Shown: piece after piece, positions 1-8,869 of the stretch
How the letters are laid out: each line of letters starts with the position of its first letter
Position numbering within the stretch: position 1 is the first letter of the stretch
Translations under genes and position numbers: made by a program
From: Aliterella atlantica CENA595
GTDB lineage: Bacteria; Cyanobacteriota; Cyanobacteriia; Cyanobacteriales; Chroococcidiopsidaceae
Reading direction: 5' to 3'
NCBI RefSeq assembly: GCF_000952155.1
Contig: NZ_JYON01000023.1
Span: 1 to 64,000 of the forward strand
DNA: 64,000 bases
Notes under the pieces: model-generated
Told to the model about the DNA's origin: nothing
The model's database searches: none
What the model saw: the letters and a program-made list of their open reading frames with translations, nothing else

Positions 1-36
1 GGGAAGCAGGGGGAGCAGGGGAAGCAGGGGGAGATT
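1..36. repeat. G-rich short tandem repeat at window edge
   Basis: The first 36 bases are made of alternating gggaagcag and ggggagcag units, roughly an 18-bp period repeated twice. It is intergenic and may continue left of the window. Such purine-rich tandem repeats are common between cyanobacterial genes. No function is assigned. Confidence 0.6.
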
Positions 37-147
37 TAATAAACTTGGTTCTCCTTGTCTTCCTTCTCTCACCTATCCACCTATTTGATAGCAAAAAATT
101 AGGTATTTAGCTGTCGAAACAACTCTTTAACCTGCTGCCAAGCGTCG

Positions 148-843
148 CTAGCTGCATTTTTGATTATAACTAGCTCTTTGGTCGCAGAAAAATCCGTGTT
201 CGGCTCCATCGTAGCGAAAGATTTTGTGAGGTACAGAATTCTTCTCTAGTTCTGCCTCGATTGCGTCTACTTGGTCTGGGGGAATGCTAGCATCTTCCAT
301 GCCAAAGAAAGCGTAGATAGTACCGCCAATTTCTGGTGTACGAGTAATAGTTGGCTCGCCACCTCCAGGCGTTTGCGTGGCAATTCCAGCACCGTAGAAC
401 GAAGCAGTAGCTTTGATATCATCTAAAGTAGCAGCAAGATAAGCTACATGACCGCCAAAACAAAAGCCGATACAGCCGATCGCACCTTGTTTAACTTGAG
501 GTTGGGCTTTGAGGTAATCAATTGTTGCTTGGATATCGCTTAATAATTCGCTAGCTTTAGTTTGGTCTTTGTATTCTTTGCCAATTTCTATATCTTCAGG
601 CGTGTAACCCGTCTCAAAACCAGGAGCAATACGCTGATAAATTGCAGGGGCGATCGCTACATACCCTTCTTTGGCAATACGTTCGGTAACATCTCGAATA
701 TGCGAGTTAACGCCAAAAATTTCCTGAATTACCACAATTCCAAGATAAATTCCTTCTGCTGTGGGATAAGCTAAGTGAGCCGCAATTTGCACCTCGCCAT
801 TGGGAACACTAACGTCAGTTATGTAAATTTCTCGGTCTGTCAT
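148..843 (-). CDS. dienelactone hydrolase family protein, C-terminus frameshifted
   Basis: Cytosolic alpha/beta hydrolase of the dienelactone hydrolase family (hydrolysis of lactone or ester substrates; the natural substrate in cyanobacteria is unknown). The catalytic triad is visible: Cys128 in GFCFGG, Asp184 in GMEDASIP and His216 in EHGFF. The frame stops right after RASYNQKCS. The next reading frame continues with a normal family C-terminus (SDAWQQVKELFRQLNT) to a stop at 99-101. Removing one base from the T5 run at 157-161 (A5 in the coding strand) restores a gene spanning 99-843. All catalytic residues lie before the shift, so the product could still fold and act, or this may be a sequencing error. 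The gene stands alone on the minus strand, divergent from the GntR gene. Confidence 0.9.
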   Translation of the reverse strand: MTDREIYITDVSVPNGEVQIAAHLAYPTAEGIYLGIVVIQEIFGVNSHIRDVTERIAKEGYVAIAPAIYQRIAPGFETGYTPEDIEIGKEYKDQTKASELLSDIQATIDYLKAQPQVKQGAIGCIGFCFGGHVAYLAATLDDIKATASFYGAGIATQTPGGGEPTITRTPEIGGTIYAFFGMEDASIPPDQVDAIEAELEKNSVPHKIFRYDGAEHGFFCDQRASYNQKCS

Positions 844-913
844 GATGATTAATCTAGGAGCGTGCCATCCTAAAATAAGCTACAGCTAGTATTTACCCAT
901 CTACCCGTAGAGT

Positions 914-945
914 CAGTGACCAGTGACCAGTGACCAGTGACCAGT
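914..945. repeat. heptamer tandem repeat CAGTGAC x4.6
   Basis: Four perfect copies of CAGTGAC followed by CAGT sit between the divergent hydrolase and GntR genes. The same heptamer with the same copy number recurs at 55596-55627, with degenerate forms at about 2690-2745 and 5619-5660. It matches the class of short tandemly repeated repetitive sequences known from cyanobacteria. Confidence 0.85.
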
Positions 946-981
946 TAAATCTCCCCTGCTCTCTTCTTCCCTGCACCAAAA

Positions 982-1959
982 ATGGTTCAATTCCGCATTC
1001 AGACAGATAGTGAAATTCCGGCTTCAACTCAGTTGTTGAATCAAATTCGCTATGCGATCGCGTCTAGGCAATTTCCCCCTGGACATCGTTTACCTAGTAC
1101 GCGGGCTTTGGCAATGCAAACTGGCTTGCACCGCAATACTATTAGTAAGGTATATCGCCATCTTGAGGATGATGGTTTAGTCGAAAGTATTGCAGGTTCG
1201 GGTATTTACGTCCGCGCTCAAGTTGTCAGGCGCAATCCTGACTTAATCCCTTTACTAGAGCAATATCCCCAAGCTGACACTATTGTGCAACAAAGTTTGG
1301 ATCAACTATTGCAGCAAGGTTGTTCGCTCAATCAAGCACGAGAGTTATTTTTAGCCGAAATCGATTGGCGGTTGCGCTCGATCGCTCAAGTAATAGTTAC
1401 TGTCCCTTTAGATGATATTGGTGCTGGGAAGTTAATTGTTGACGAACTAGAACAGTCTTTGGGCATTCCAGTACAGTTAGTACCTTTAGAAGAACTAGCC
1501 AACGTACTAGAGCAAACTGCTGGCACAGTTGTAACTACTAGGTATTTTATCGGTCTTGCCGAAGCGATCGCCGAAGCTAAATCTGTCCGCGCGATTCCCA
1601 TCGATACTTACGACTACCAAAAAGAAATTCAAGTCCTCAAAAAATTGCCCAATGATAGTTGCGTCGGCTTTGTCAGCATTAGTTCTGGGTTATTAAGGGC
1701 GGTAGAAGTTATTATCCACAGTTTTCGCGGCAGCGAACTACTGGTAATTACGGCGCAAGTAGGAGATGCTTATAAGCTCAATGCGATTGTCAAAAGCGCT
1801 CAACTGATTATTTGCGATCGCGCTAGTTTTGCTAGTGTCAAATCCGCTGTTCAAGCTATTAGAGAAGATATCATTCGTCCACCGCAGTTAATCTGTTGTG
1901 AAAATTTTATTGGTAAAAATTCGATCGACTTACTCAAGCGCGAACTTGGTTTGGGATAA
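982..1959 (+). CDS. GntR-family transcriptional regulator
   Basis: DNA-binding regulator of 325 residues. Residues about 7-75 form a GntR winged helix: QIRYAIASRQFPPGHRLPST, then the recognition part TRALAMQTGLHRNTISKVYR and the wing region EDDGLVESIAGSGIYV. The C-terminal 240 residues do not look like an FCD, UTRA or aminotransferase effector domain that I recognise, so the ligand is unknown. The gene is preceded by the CAGTGAC repeat and divergent from the dienelactone hydrolase, which it might control (inference from position only). Confidence 0.85.
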   Translation: MVQFRIQTDSEIPASTQLLNQIRYAIASRQFPPGHRLPSTRALAMQTGLHRNTISKVYRHLEDDGLVESIAGSGIYVRAQVVRRNPDLIPLLEQYPQADTIVQQSLDQLLQQGCSLNQARELFLAEIDWRLRSIAQVIVTVPLDDIGAGKLIVDELEQSLGIPVQLVPLEELANVLEQTAGTVVTTRYFIGLAEAIAEAKSVRAIPIDTYDYQKEIQVLKKLPNDSCVGFVSISSGLLRAVEVIIHSFRGSELLVITAQVGDAYKLNAIVKSAQLIICDRASFASVKSAVQAIREDIIRPPQLICCENFIGKNSIDLLKRELGLG

Positions 1960-1966
1960 GTCAGCG

Positions 1967-1995
1967 AACGCAGATAAACGCGGATAGACGCAGAT
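1967..1995. repeat. degenerate 10-11 bp tandem repeat (AACGCAGAT-like)
   Basis: Three imperfect units related to AAACGCGGAT and GACGCAGATG follow the GntR stop codon. Nearly the same array is found at 51207-51238, again exactly at the 3' end of a plus-strand gene. It is a dispersed cyanobacterial short repeat; function unknown. Confidence 0.6.
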
Positions 1996-2002
1996 GAAAT
2001 AC

Positions 2003-2683
2003 TTATAGCTTTTTTAAGTTAATGCAGTGGCGAACGCTTTGGCTTAGGGGTGTGGTGAAACTGTCGATGGAGGCGACTTCTCCATCTAACTTCTCAACTG
2101 TGCTTTGTAGGCTTATTTTTTCTTCCTCTGTCCAATTACCGCGATACAAAACTGCTAAACCTCCGCTTTTGAGCAATGGTAAGGTATATTCGGCACAAAT
2201 AGCGGCTGAACCTACTGCGCGGATTGTCGCTAAATCGTAAGTTTGGCGATGTTCGGGTTGTTTGCTGAGAATTTCTGCTCTAAATGTTAATGTTTGAACA
2301 TTGGAGATATTTAACTGCTCAATAACGGTATCTAAAAAAGTTATTTTTTTACGGGTGGAATCGAGCAAGGTGACAGTAGTTGCAGGTAAAGAGATCGCAA
2401 TGGGAATGCCTGGAAATCCTGCTCCCGTACCGATATCGATTGCTTTAACTGCTGTATCTTGTTTGTTTTCCAGTAAAGGCAATATTCCCCGCAGCGAATC
2501 CCATAAGTGTTTTTCCCAAAACTCTGTAGGCTCAGTAATTCGGGTTAAGTTGAACTGATTATTACCAACAAGGATCAGTTCGTAAAGCTGCTGAAACTGT
2601 TGTTGCTGCTGCTCGTTAGGTTGCCAATTCATGGTTTTTTGCCACAAATCGGTCATTTCTGGTAGTGAGATGCGATCGCACAT
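2003..2683 (-). CDS. rsmG: 16S rRNA (guanine527-N7)-methyltransferase RsmG
   Basis: Class I SAM-dependent methyltransferase that makes m7G527 in 16S rRNA (formerly GidB). At 226 residues it has the family's usual length. The N-terminal helical part contains LILVGNNQFNLTRITEP and HLWDSL, and the SAM-binding loop is AIDIGTGAGFPGIPIA, both hallmarks of RsmG. The first ATG gives MCDRISLPEMTDLW; a second in-frame ATG lies nine codons later and is also possible. It lies downstream of the ECF-type ATPase gene, on the same strand and about 100 bp away. Confidence 0.95.
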   Translation of the reverse strand: MCDRISLPEMTDLWQKTMNWQPNEQQQQQFQQLYELILVGNNQFNLTRITEPTEFWEKHLWDSLRGILPLLENKQDTAVKAIDIGTGAGFPGIPIAISLPATTVTLLDSTRKKITFLDTVIEQLNISNVQTLTFRAEILSKQPEHRQTYDLATIRAVGSAAICAEYTLPLLKSGGLAVLYRGNWTEEEKISLQSTVEKLDGEVASIDSFTTPLSQSVRHCINLKKL

Positions 2684-2689
2684 AAAACA

Positions 2690-2745
2690 GTGATCGGTAA
2701 CCAGTGACCAGTGACCAGTTATTAATGACCAGTTACCAGTTATCA
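2690..2745. repeat. degenerate ACCAGTGACCAGTT repeats
   Basis: A run of ACCAGTGACCAGT, AATGACCAGTT and ACCAGTTATCAG units lies between the ATPase gene and rsmG. It is a degenerate relative of the CAGTGAC heptamer arrays found elsewhere in the window. No promoter or terminator is evident within it. Confidence 0.6.
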
Positions 2746-2784
2746 GGTTTTTTAAACTAATAAAAACTTAGGATGAATATTAAT

Positions 2785-3426
2785 TTATGCTACTACAGGA
2801 GGTGCAGAAGTTAGGTTGCCACGATCTAGCATCCAACAGCTATCGGCGATCGCTAGTAAATCTCCTGCGTCGTGTGTTACTACTAGCAAAGTCCAATCTT
2901 TTTTTAGCTTTGCTAGTAAACTTACCAATTGCCGCCGCATTGACCAATCTAAGCCTGCTGTTGGCTCGTCTAAAAGCAATAAAGGTGGTTGGCGAATTAA
3001 TTGTACAGCCAAGGCTAAACGGCGTTGCTGACCGCCGCTAAGAGCCTGCGGTGGTGTATGCAAAGATAGTTGTTCTAACCCTACTTCTTTTAAAGCGTGC
3101 TTGACTCGTTCTGAACCTAGTTCGGGATGTCCTAAACGTAATTCTTCTAAAATTGTGCCGCCGCAAAAATGCCTTTCTGGAAACTGAAATACTAATCCTG
3201 CTAGTTGTTGCAACTGTTCAGCGATTAACTCTTGTTCGCGCCAAGCAACAATTCCCGATGTCGGTTCGACTAGCCCTGACAAAATTTCTAGTAAGGTACT
3301 TTTGCCTGAACCGCTTGCGCCCACAATTAAGCCTAATTGCTGCGGTGCTAGTTGTAAATTGATAGATTTTAGAATAGCTGTAGGGCTAGCGGGGGGATGA
3401 TAGGTGAGATTTTTGAGATTAAGCAT
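2785..3426 (-). CDS. energy-coupling-factor-type ABC transporter ATP-binding protein
   Basis: ATPase subunit of 213 residues. It has Walker A GASGSGKST (36-44), a Q-loop FQFPERHFCGGTILEEL of the type seen in ECF/CbiO ATPases, the signature LSGGQQRRLALA, Walker B LLLLDEPTAGLD and an H-loop VVTHDAGD. ECF ATPases energise vitamin or metal uptake together with an EcfT and an S component; neither is encoded nearby, so the substrate cannot be named. It lies upstream of rsmG on the same strand. Confidence 0.88.
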   Translation of the reverse strand: MLNLKNLTYHPPASPTAILKSINLQLAPQQLGLIVGASGSGKSTLLEILSGLVEPTSGIVAWREQELIAEQLQQLAGLVFQFPERHFCGGTILEELRLGHPELGSERVKHALKEVGLEQLSLHTPPQALSGGQQRRLALAVQLIRQPPLLLLDEPTAGLDWSMRRQLVSLLAKLKKDWTLLVVTHDAGDLLAIADSCWMLDRGNLTSAPPVVA

Positions 3427-3481
3427 CTGGTGATAATTCGTAATTCGTAATTCGTAATTGATTACTGAAGGGTTGTAGGGG

Positions 3482-3574
3482 TAGGCAATGCTCTCTAAAT
3501 TGGCAATCTTATCTTCTCCCTTGTCTCCCTTGTCCCCCTTGTCCGTTGAACTATGGACTTATGCAAGAGGTCTA
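3482..3574. repeat. dispersed repeat, copy 1 (MITE-like remnant)
   Basis: This stretch (taggcaatgctctc ... ctatggacttatgcaagaggtcta) is clearly related to 23455-23542: both share the taggcaa start, ccttgtctcccttgtc in the middle and a near-identical end (tatggacttatgcaaRaggtcta). Upstream of it is an AATTCGT tandem repeat at about 3436-3460. Only the right terminus looks intact here. No ORF is present. Confidence 0.55.
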
Positions 3575-3687
3575 GTTAATTGTGGCTGACTGATGCTAAT
3601 TGTTGGCAACATATTATCAGGATGAGCGTCAAGAGCCTTGCCCTAATTCTAAGCTGTTGGCGTTGCTAACTTTAAATAACGTAATTT

Positions 3688-4587
3688 ATGCAGAAATTTC
3701 AGCTATTTGGTGCGATCGCCGCTACTACGGTAGCATTTACATTCAACTTCTCGATTAATCCCTCTTTAGCCGATCCTTTTCGGACTAACAACCAACATCA
3801 AATTGGTGACAAGACTGAAGCTGCTTTCAAAGCTATATTCCAAGATGGTAACTACCAAGCAGCGCAGCGTTATCTCAAGCAAGCAGAAACTACAGAACCA
3901 AATGAGCCTTTGGCTTATGCTATGCGTGCTTCTTTGGCTTATAGTTTAGATAAAAATTTAACTTCATTTACTACTTACGGCAACAAAACCCTAGAAACTG
4001 CCCAGCGGTTGATTCCATCAGATCCCTTACGTGGCAATTTATATGCTGGTGTAGGTTATTTCCTTCAAGGTGCTAGCATTTTGGCTCGTGATGGTACTGT
4101 AAAAGGAACGCCAGAGGCTTTATCTAAATTGCGATTAGTTTACCAACATCTAGACAAAGCTGAAGCTGTCTCAGCTAGCGATCCAGAAATCAATTTACTG
4201 CGCGGCTACATGGATTTGATGCTGGCGGTAAATTTACCTTTTTCTAATCCCGATCAAGCGATCGCACGTTTGGAAAATGCTAATCCTACTTACTTAGCCG
4301 AGCGCGGTTTGGCTATTGGCTACCGCGACCTCAAACAGTACGATAAGGCTTTAGAATCAGTAAATAAAGCTTTAACAATTACTGCCAATAACCCAGAGTT
4401 ATTTTACCTCAAAGGGCAGATATTAGCCGAACACAGTAAAAAGCAAAACGATCGCACTATGCTAACAGAAGCGATCGCTAATTTTGACAAAGCGATCGCC
4501 AAAAAAGCCCAATTACCAGCAAATTTGACCAAACAAATCGAACGCGAACGCCGCCTAGCATCTAATCGTTTAACCAACCCAACGTAA
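3688..4587 (+). CDS. exported TPR-repeat protein (Sll0314/Alr1548-like)
   Basis: A 299-residue protein with an N-terminal signal peptide (hydrophobic core FGAIAATTVAFTFNFS, cleavage expected after SLA at about residue 28). Tetratricopeptide-like helical pairs follow: DGNYQAAQRYLKQAE, LRLVYQHLDKAEAV, YDKALESVNKALTITANNPE and ANFDKAIAKKA. It is likely periplasmic or lumenal and acts as a protein-interaction scaffold. It resembles the cyanobacterial Sll0314/Alr1548 TPR family as I recall it; the name is unverified. A monocistronic arrangement is likely, since a long palindrome follows it. Confidence 0.8.
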   Translation: MQKFQLFGAIAATTVAFTFNFSINPSLADPFRTNNQHQIGDKTEAAFKAIFQDGNYQAAQRYLKQAETTEPNEPLAYAMRASLAYSLDKNLTSFTTYGNKTLETAQRLIPSDPLRGNLYAGVGYFLQGASILARDGTVKGTPEALSKLRLVYQHLDKAEAVSASDPEINLLRGYMDLMLAVNLPFSNPDQAIARLENANPTYLAERGLAIGYRDLKQYDKALESVNKALTITANNPELFYLKGQILAEHSKKQNDRTMLTEAIANFDKAIAKKAQLPANLTKQIERERRLASNRLTNPT

Positions 4588-4590
4588 CAA

Positions 4591-4623
4591 TGTGGGAGAC
4601 GTTGCAGTGCAACGTCTCCCACA
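4591..4623. repeat. 33-bp perfect palindromic repeat (GAGACGTTGCA type)
   Basis: Two perfect 16-bp arms (TGTGGGAGACGTTGCA and its complement) flank a single G. No T-run follows, so it looks more like a dispersed palindromic element than a classical terminator, although the hairpin could end or protect the TPR transcript. It shares its layout with the GAGACGTAGCA palindromes at 16078, 22753, 56472 and 58873. Confidence 0.8.
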
Positions 4624-4652
4624 ATACATTGAACCCCATTAATTTTCACATT

Positions 4653-5111
4653 ATGCAAGTACAATTTCGAGAATTCAATCAATTCGATTTATGGATTTGG
4701 GTCGAATTTGGTACAGTTCCTTCCGAGATGGAAAAGAAGTATGTAGAAGAAGTATTTAATTCTTGGTTTTATCTAGGCAAATTAGGCGGATTTAACGCCG
4801 AAAACCTGCAAATTCAGGAAGAAGGGTTAGACCTTAGCTACATGAATTATGACGAACAACGCTCTGGTAGCAGTATGCTGGCGTTGATGCATAACATGGG
4901 TGCATTTGAGTATCAAGGTACTTGGGGACGTTGCTGGTTTGACCTAGGAACTAGCGATGCGATCGCGCTTGATGTTTTAATTAATTGTCTACAACAACTA
5001 AGTCAAGAGTTTGTCGCTGTTGAAGGCTTATATATTGGCGGCGAAAACTCCGACTGGTCGATAGCTGATAGCGAAAGTCGCCCTGAGTCTATATACGATT
5101 ACAACAATTAA
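4653..5111 (+). CDS. DUF3531 family protein
   Basis: A 152-residue soluble protein of a family found in cyanobacteria and plant plastids (DUF3531), recognised from MQVQFREFNQFDLWIWVEF, SWFYLGKLGGFNAENLQ and GLDLSYMNYDEQ. Function unknown. An upstream in-frame ATG at 4590 would begin translation inside the palindromic repeat, so the ATG at 4653 is preferred; it gives the normal family N-terminus. The stop is immediately followed by the NUDIX gene (1-nt gap), so the two are probably co-transcribed and translationally coupled. Confidence 0.85.
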   Translation: MQVQFREFNQFDLWIWVEFGTVPSEMEKKYVEEVFNSWFYLGKLGGFNAENLQIQEEGLDLSYMNYDEQRSGSSMLALMHNMGAFEYQGTWGRCWFDLGTSDAIALDVLINCLQQLSQEFVAVEGLYIGGENSDWSIADSESRPESIYDYNN

Positions 5112-5112
5112 G

Positions 5113-5544
5113 ATGCACAAAGAAGGTGAAATTCGGGTTTTAGCTTTAGGAATTATCCGCGATGGCGATCGCATTTTTATTTCCCAAGGCTACGATCCTG
5201 TTAAACAACAAACTTTCTATCGCGCTATGGGTGGCGGCGTTGATTTTGGCGAAACTAGCTTTGAGGCTTTGCAACGCGAATTTCAAGAGGAAATTCAAGC
5301 AGATTTAACTAATATTCGCTACTTGGGATGTTTGGAAAATTTATTTACTTTTAATGGCAAACAAGGTCACGAAATTTTACAAGTATATCAGTGCGATTTT
5401 GTCGATCCCAAGTTTTACCAACTAGAAAGTTTGGTCTTTGCTGAAGGTAAACGTCAAAAAACTGCTTTGTGGGTAGATATCGCTCGATTTAAATCTAGAG
5501 AATTATTGTTAGTTCCCGAAGAGTTTTTAGATTTTCTCGTATAG
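5113..5544 (+). CDS. NUDIX hydrolase
   Basis: A 143-residue enzyme with a canonical Nudix box, GVDFGETSFEALQREFQEE (G-x5-E-x7-REFxEE), which binds Mg2+ and hydrolyses nucleoside diphosphates linked to another moiety. The start KEGEIRVLALGIIRDGDRIF is the usual first strand pair of the fold. The substrate is not predictable. It follows DUF3531 by one base, suggesting a two-gene operon. Confidence 0.88.
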   Translation: MHKEGEIRVLALGIIRDGDRIFISQGYDPVKQQTFYRAMGGGVDFGETSFEALQREFQEEIQADLTNIRYLGCLENLFTFNGKQGHEILQVYQCDFVDPKFYQLESLVFAEGKRQKTALWVDIARFKSRELLLVPEEFLDFLV

Positions 5545-5618
5545 TAAATGCGATCGCAATAGTTAGCGACCAGCGACCATCCTTTCAGCAGTTGAAGCTT
5601 TAAACATCAAACTATGAA

Positions 5619-5660
5619 TATTAACTGGTCACTGGTCACTGTAATAACTGGTCACTGTTA
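5619..5660. repeat. TGGTCACTGG-type short repeats
   Basis: Copies of AACTGGTCACTGGTCACTGT and TAACTGGTCACTGT, the reverse-complement form of the CAGTGAC heptamer arrays, lie between the convergent NUDIX and prs genes. Confidence 0.65.
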
Positions 5661-5661
5661 A

Positions 5662-6684
5662 CTACCGAAACATACTACTTACAGAACTATCTTCATGTAC
5701 GCGCCAAATTGTTTCCCCTAACAAATTAGCAACAGAAAGCACTGTCAATTGCTCGAAGTTGTTTTCTTCAGCTACAGGAATTGTATTAGTAACAATTACT
5801 TCCTCAAATACGCCACTAGATAGCCGCTCAATTGCTGGTGGAGAAAATACTGCATGAGTTGCACAAGCGTACACCTGACGCGCTCCTTCATCCCGCAGTA
5901 ATTTAGCACCTGCGGCGATCGTTCCGCCAGTATCGATCATGTCATCTACTAACACCGCTGTTTTCCCAGCAACATCGCCAATCACGTTCATGACTTCAGC
6001 GACATTATGAGCTTGACGGCGCTTATCGATAATTGCTAAGGGTGCATCATCTAGCTTCTTGGCAAATGCTCTTGCTCTTGCTACACCGCCGACATCTGGC
6101 GATACAACTACCAAATCTGGTAATTGCTTGCTAGCTAAATAATCAATCAATACAGGCGAACCGTAGACATGATCGAAAGGTATGTCAAAATACCCCTGAA
6201 TCTGCGCTGAGTGTAAATCCATTGCGATCGCTCGATGCGCTCCTGCTTCGGTAATCAAGTTTGCTACTAATTTAGCTGTAATTGACTCTCTACCTGCCGT
6301 TTTACGGTCTGCTCTAGCATAACCATAGTAAGGGATCACTGCTGTGATTTGCCGCGCTGAGGCACGACGGCAAGCATCAATCATAATCAGTAATTCCATC
6401 AAATGGTCGTTTACCGGATTGCAATTAGGTTGAATCAGATAAACATCGCAACCTCGAATTGATTCTTGAATTTGAATGTAAAGTTCGCCATCCGCAAATC
6501 GCTTGCGGATCATTGGTCCTAAGTCCATCCCCAAATAGCGAGCAACTTCTTGGGAAAATGGTACGTTGGCGGAGCCTGAAAACAAACGCAGGCGATTATT
6601 ATCAGCAGTAATCGCACTTTGGGCTAACGGAAGCGTCAAAGCAGTTGCAGAGCGTAGCACAACAGATCCTCTTAGGGGCTTCAT
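5662..6684 (-). CDS. prs: ribose-phosphate pyrophosphokinase
   Basis: PRPP synthase: transfers pyrophosphate from ATP to ribose 5-phosphate, feeding purine, pyrimidine, histidine, tryptophan and NAD synthesis. The 340-residue protein has the family landmarks: RLFSGSANVPFSQEVARYLG, RFADGELYIQI, the ATP-binding flexible region YGYARADRK, and the PRPP loop AVLVDDMIDTGGTI. The N-terminal 25 residues before DNRLRLF are longer than in E. coli Prs, as is usual in cyanobacteria. It is divergent from the kinase at 6971, with 286 bp between them. Confidence 0.96.
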   Translation of the reverse strand: MKPLRGSVVLRSATALTLPLAQSAITADNNRLRLFSGSANVPFSQEVARYLGMDLGPMIRKRFADGELYIQIQESIRGCDVYLIQPNCNPVNDHLMELLIMIDACRRASARQITAVIPYYGYARADRKTAGRESITAKLVANLITEAGAHRAIAMDLHSAQIQGYFDIPFDHVYGSPVLIDYLASKQLPDLVVVSPDVGGVARARAFAKKLDDAPLAIIDKRRQAHNVAEVMNVIGDVAGKTAVLVDDMIDTGGTIAAGAKLLRDEGARQVYACATHAVFSPPAIERLSSGVFEEVIVTNTIPVAEENNFEQLTVLSVANLLGETIWRVHEDSSVSSMFR

Positions 6685-6970
6685 GGCAATCCTATCATTA
6701 CAAGTTTACCTACTTCCTCAGCAATTCTAGGGAATTTTAATTATAAGCTTGTATGCAGTTATTAATTAACAACTGTTTAAGATTTTTCTTACGATAGTTT
6801 AAGGCTTGCTTCAAGATTGGCAACAAAACTAAACTTTTGCCTTCTATGTTATTGCAAGTTCCGAGAAAATGTGTGAGCAATATTACTTGTTTCTAGAATA
6901 GGAAGAATAACCAACAATTATAGTTAGCGTAAACGGTATCGACTACTGATTTTTGTAAATTACCAAAGTA

Positions 6971-8869
6971 ATGCAACCATCTATTCCCCTGAGTACAGTT
7001 CTCCAAAATCGCTATCGCTTAATCAAAATTCTCGGTCAAGGGGGATTTGGTCGTACCTATTTAGCGGAAGATATCGGGCGCTTCAATGAATTATGCGCCC
7101 TAAAGGAGTTAATTCCGTCTCAAAGCGACGCACAGTCTTTAGATAAGGCACAACAGTTATTTCAAAGGGAAGCAAGCATCCTCTACAAAATTCATCACCC
7201 GCAAATTCCTCAATTTAGGGCGACATTCGAGCAAGATGGGCGCTTATTTTTAGTGCAAGATTATGTAGAAGGCAAAACTTATTGGGATTTATTGCAAGAA
7301 CGCCTTACCAGAGGGACAACTTTTGCAGAAGCAGAAGTATTGCAGCTATTACAACAAATGTTACCCGTTCTCGCCCACCTCCACGTTAGAGGCATTATTC
7401 ACCGCGATATTTCCCCAGACAACATTATTTTGCGGCAAAGCGATCGCAAACCCGTACTAATAGATTTTGGCGTAGTCAGAGAACTAGCAACGCGGTTTCA
7501 TTCTCCAACTGGCAAGTCGATAGCGACAACAGTAGGTAAACTAGGTTACGCGCCTATAGAACAAATGCAAACAGGCAGAGCATATCCTAGCAGCGATCTT
7601 TACGCTTTAGCTGTAACTTGCATAGTTTTACTGACAGGCAGAGAACCGCCAGGATTATTTGACGATCGCGATTTTACGTGGAATTGGCAGCGTTGGGCAA
7701 AGGTAAGCCCAAGATTTGGCGAAGTATTAAATCGGATGCTCGCTCATAAACCAAGCGATCGCTATCAATCAGTTGCCGAAGTTGCCAAAGCATTACAAAC
7801 AAAGGAAAGCCCATCTCAACCTGCACCCAGCTTATCGGCAACAAATACAATCCCAGTAGAAGAAAGGCACAGTTTCCCTCAGCCTACACCCAGCTTATCA
7901 GAAATAAATACCCTTGCTGTCGGTCGCCCTCAGAATCAAGTTGTAGCTAATAGCAAACAAGTAGAACCAGTAAGGCGCAGATCGATTTGGGAACGCTGGT
8001 GGGCGATCACCCTAATTTTCATTGCTGTAGCGTTAATTGCGGGAGGTAGTTCGTTATTTTTAGTTAGTTGGTGGTTAAATCGCGATCGCAATGCCCAACC
8101 GCAATCTTTCCCTTCTCCCTTAGTTTCCACGCCGCCTACTACTACGCCAACACCTACACCTAGCCCCCAACCAACTAACTTTAGCCAACGCTTAAATTTA
8201 GCACCAGGTGAAACGGCAAATATTGAAGCTACTTTAACGGCTAATACTACTGCAACGTACCTATTTAGCGCCGAACAAGGGCAGCCTTTGACTGTAGATT
8301 TAGCTCAATTTGAAGGTGTTTTACTGACGGTAATAGGACCTAACCAAGCACCGATTGACGATCGCGCTAACCGAGTGACGCGCTACGAAGGGACGCTACC
8401 TACTACGGGTGAATATGCGATCGTTCTTAGTCCCGTACAAGGAGTTGAAAATGATACCAAGTATCAATTAAGCGTGCGTTTAGATAATTTAGTTTCACCT
8501 AGCCCCACACCAACAGAAACATTAACACCAACACCAACGCCAACGCCCACAGTTGAAGTAGAATCAATAACCCTTCGCCCTGGCGATCCTTCCAGCCAAG
8601 TTTCTGCCTCAGTTACACCTTTGCAAAGCAAGCGCTACCTGGTTAACGTTGAAGAAGGGCAAATTCTTAGAGTTGGAGTACAACAGGGCGCAGTAGCGCT
8701 AGATATTCGTTCTCCTAATGGGGAATTACTAGAAAATGCGAGCAAAGTTCCAAGTTGGGAAGGACAAGTACCAACTAGCGGCGCATACCAAATAGATGTA
8801 GTTGCGGCGCAAGATCGAGAAACTGAGTTTATTTTAGATATAAGCTCGAACAACGGACAGCAATTTTGA
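6971..8869 (+). CDS. Ser/Thr protein kinase with extracytoplasmic PPC-like domains
   Basis: A 632-residue Hanks-type kinase. The kinase domain (about 14-275) has the glycine loop [10 protein letters not shown], Lys45, catalytic HRD at 144-146 followed by ISPDN (Lys of HRDxK replaced by Ser), and DFG at 165-167. A Pro/Ser-rich linker leads to one membrane helix ([20 protein letters not shown], about residue 347). Outside are two beta-sandwich modules separated by a Thr-Pro repeat linker; each resembles a bacterial pre-peptidase C-terminal domain. It probably senses an envelope signal. Its stop codon overlaps the TTG start of bioD. Confidence 0.9.
   Translation: MQPSIPLSTVLQNRYRLIKILGQGGFGRTYLAEDIGRFNELCALKELIPSQSDAQSLDKAQQLFQREASILYKIHHPQIPQFRATFEQDGRLFLVQDYVEGKTYWDLLQERLTRGTTFAEAEVLQLLQQMLPVLAHLHVRGIIHRDISPDNIILRQSDRKPVLIDFGVVRELATRFHSPTGKSIATTVGKLGYAPIEQMQTGRAYPSSDLYALAVTCIVLLTGREPPGLFDDRDFTWNWQRWAKVSPRFGEVLNRMLAHKPSDRYQSVAEVAKALQTKESPSQPAPSLSATNTIPVEERHSFPQPTPSLSEINTLAVGRPQNQVVANSKQVEPVRRRSIWERWWAITLIFIAVALIAGGSSLFLVSWWLNRDRNAQPQSFPSPLVSTPPTTTPTPTPSPQPTNFSQRLNLAPGETANIEATLTANTTATYLFSAEQGQPLTVDLAQFEGVLLTVIGPNQAPIDDRANRVTRYEGTLPTTGEYAIVLSPVQGVENDTKYQLSVRLDNLVSPSPTPTETLTPTPTPTPTVEVESITLRPGDPSSQVSASVTPLQSKRYLVNVEEGQILRVGVQQGAVALDIRSPNGELLENASKVPSWEGQVPTSGAYQIDVVAAQDRETEFILDISSNNGQQF

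Noticed and set aside
4404-4682. 92-codon minus-strand ORF spanning the palindrome
   Set aside because: Antisense to the TPR gene and palindrome, with Cys/Arg-rich translation typical of a shadow frame.
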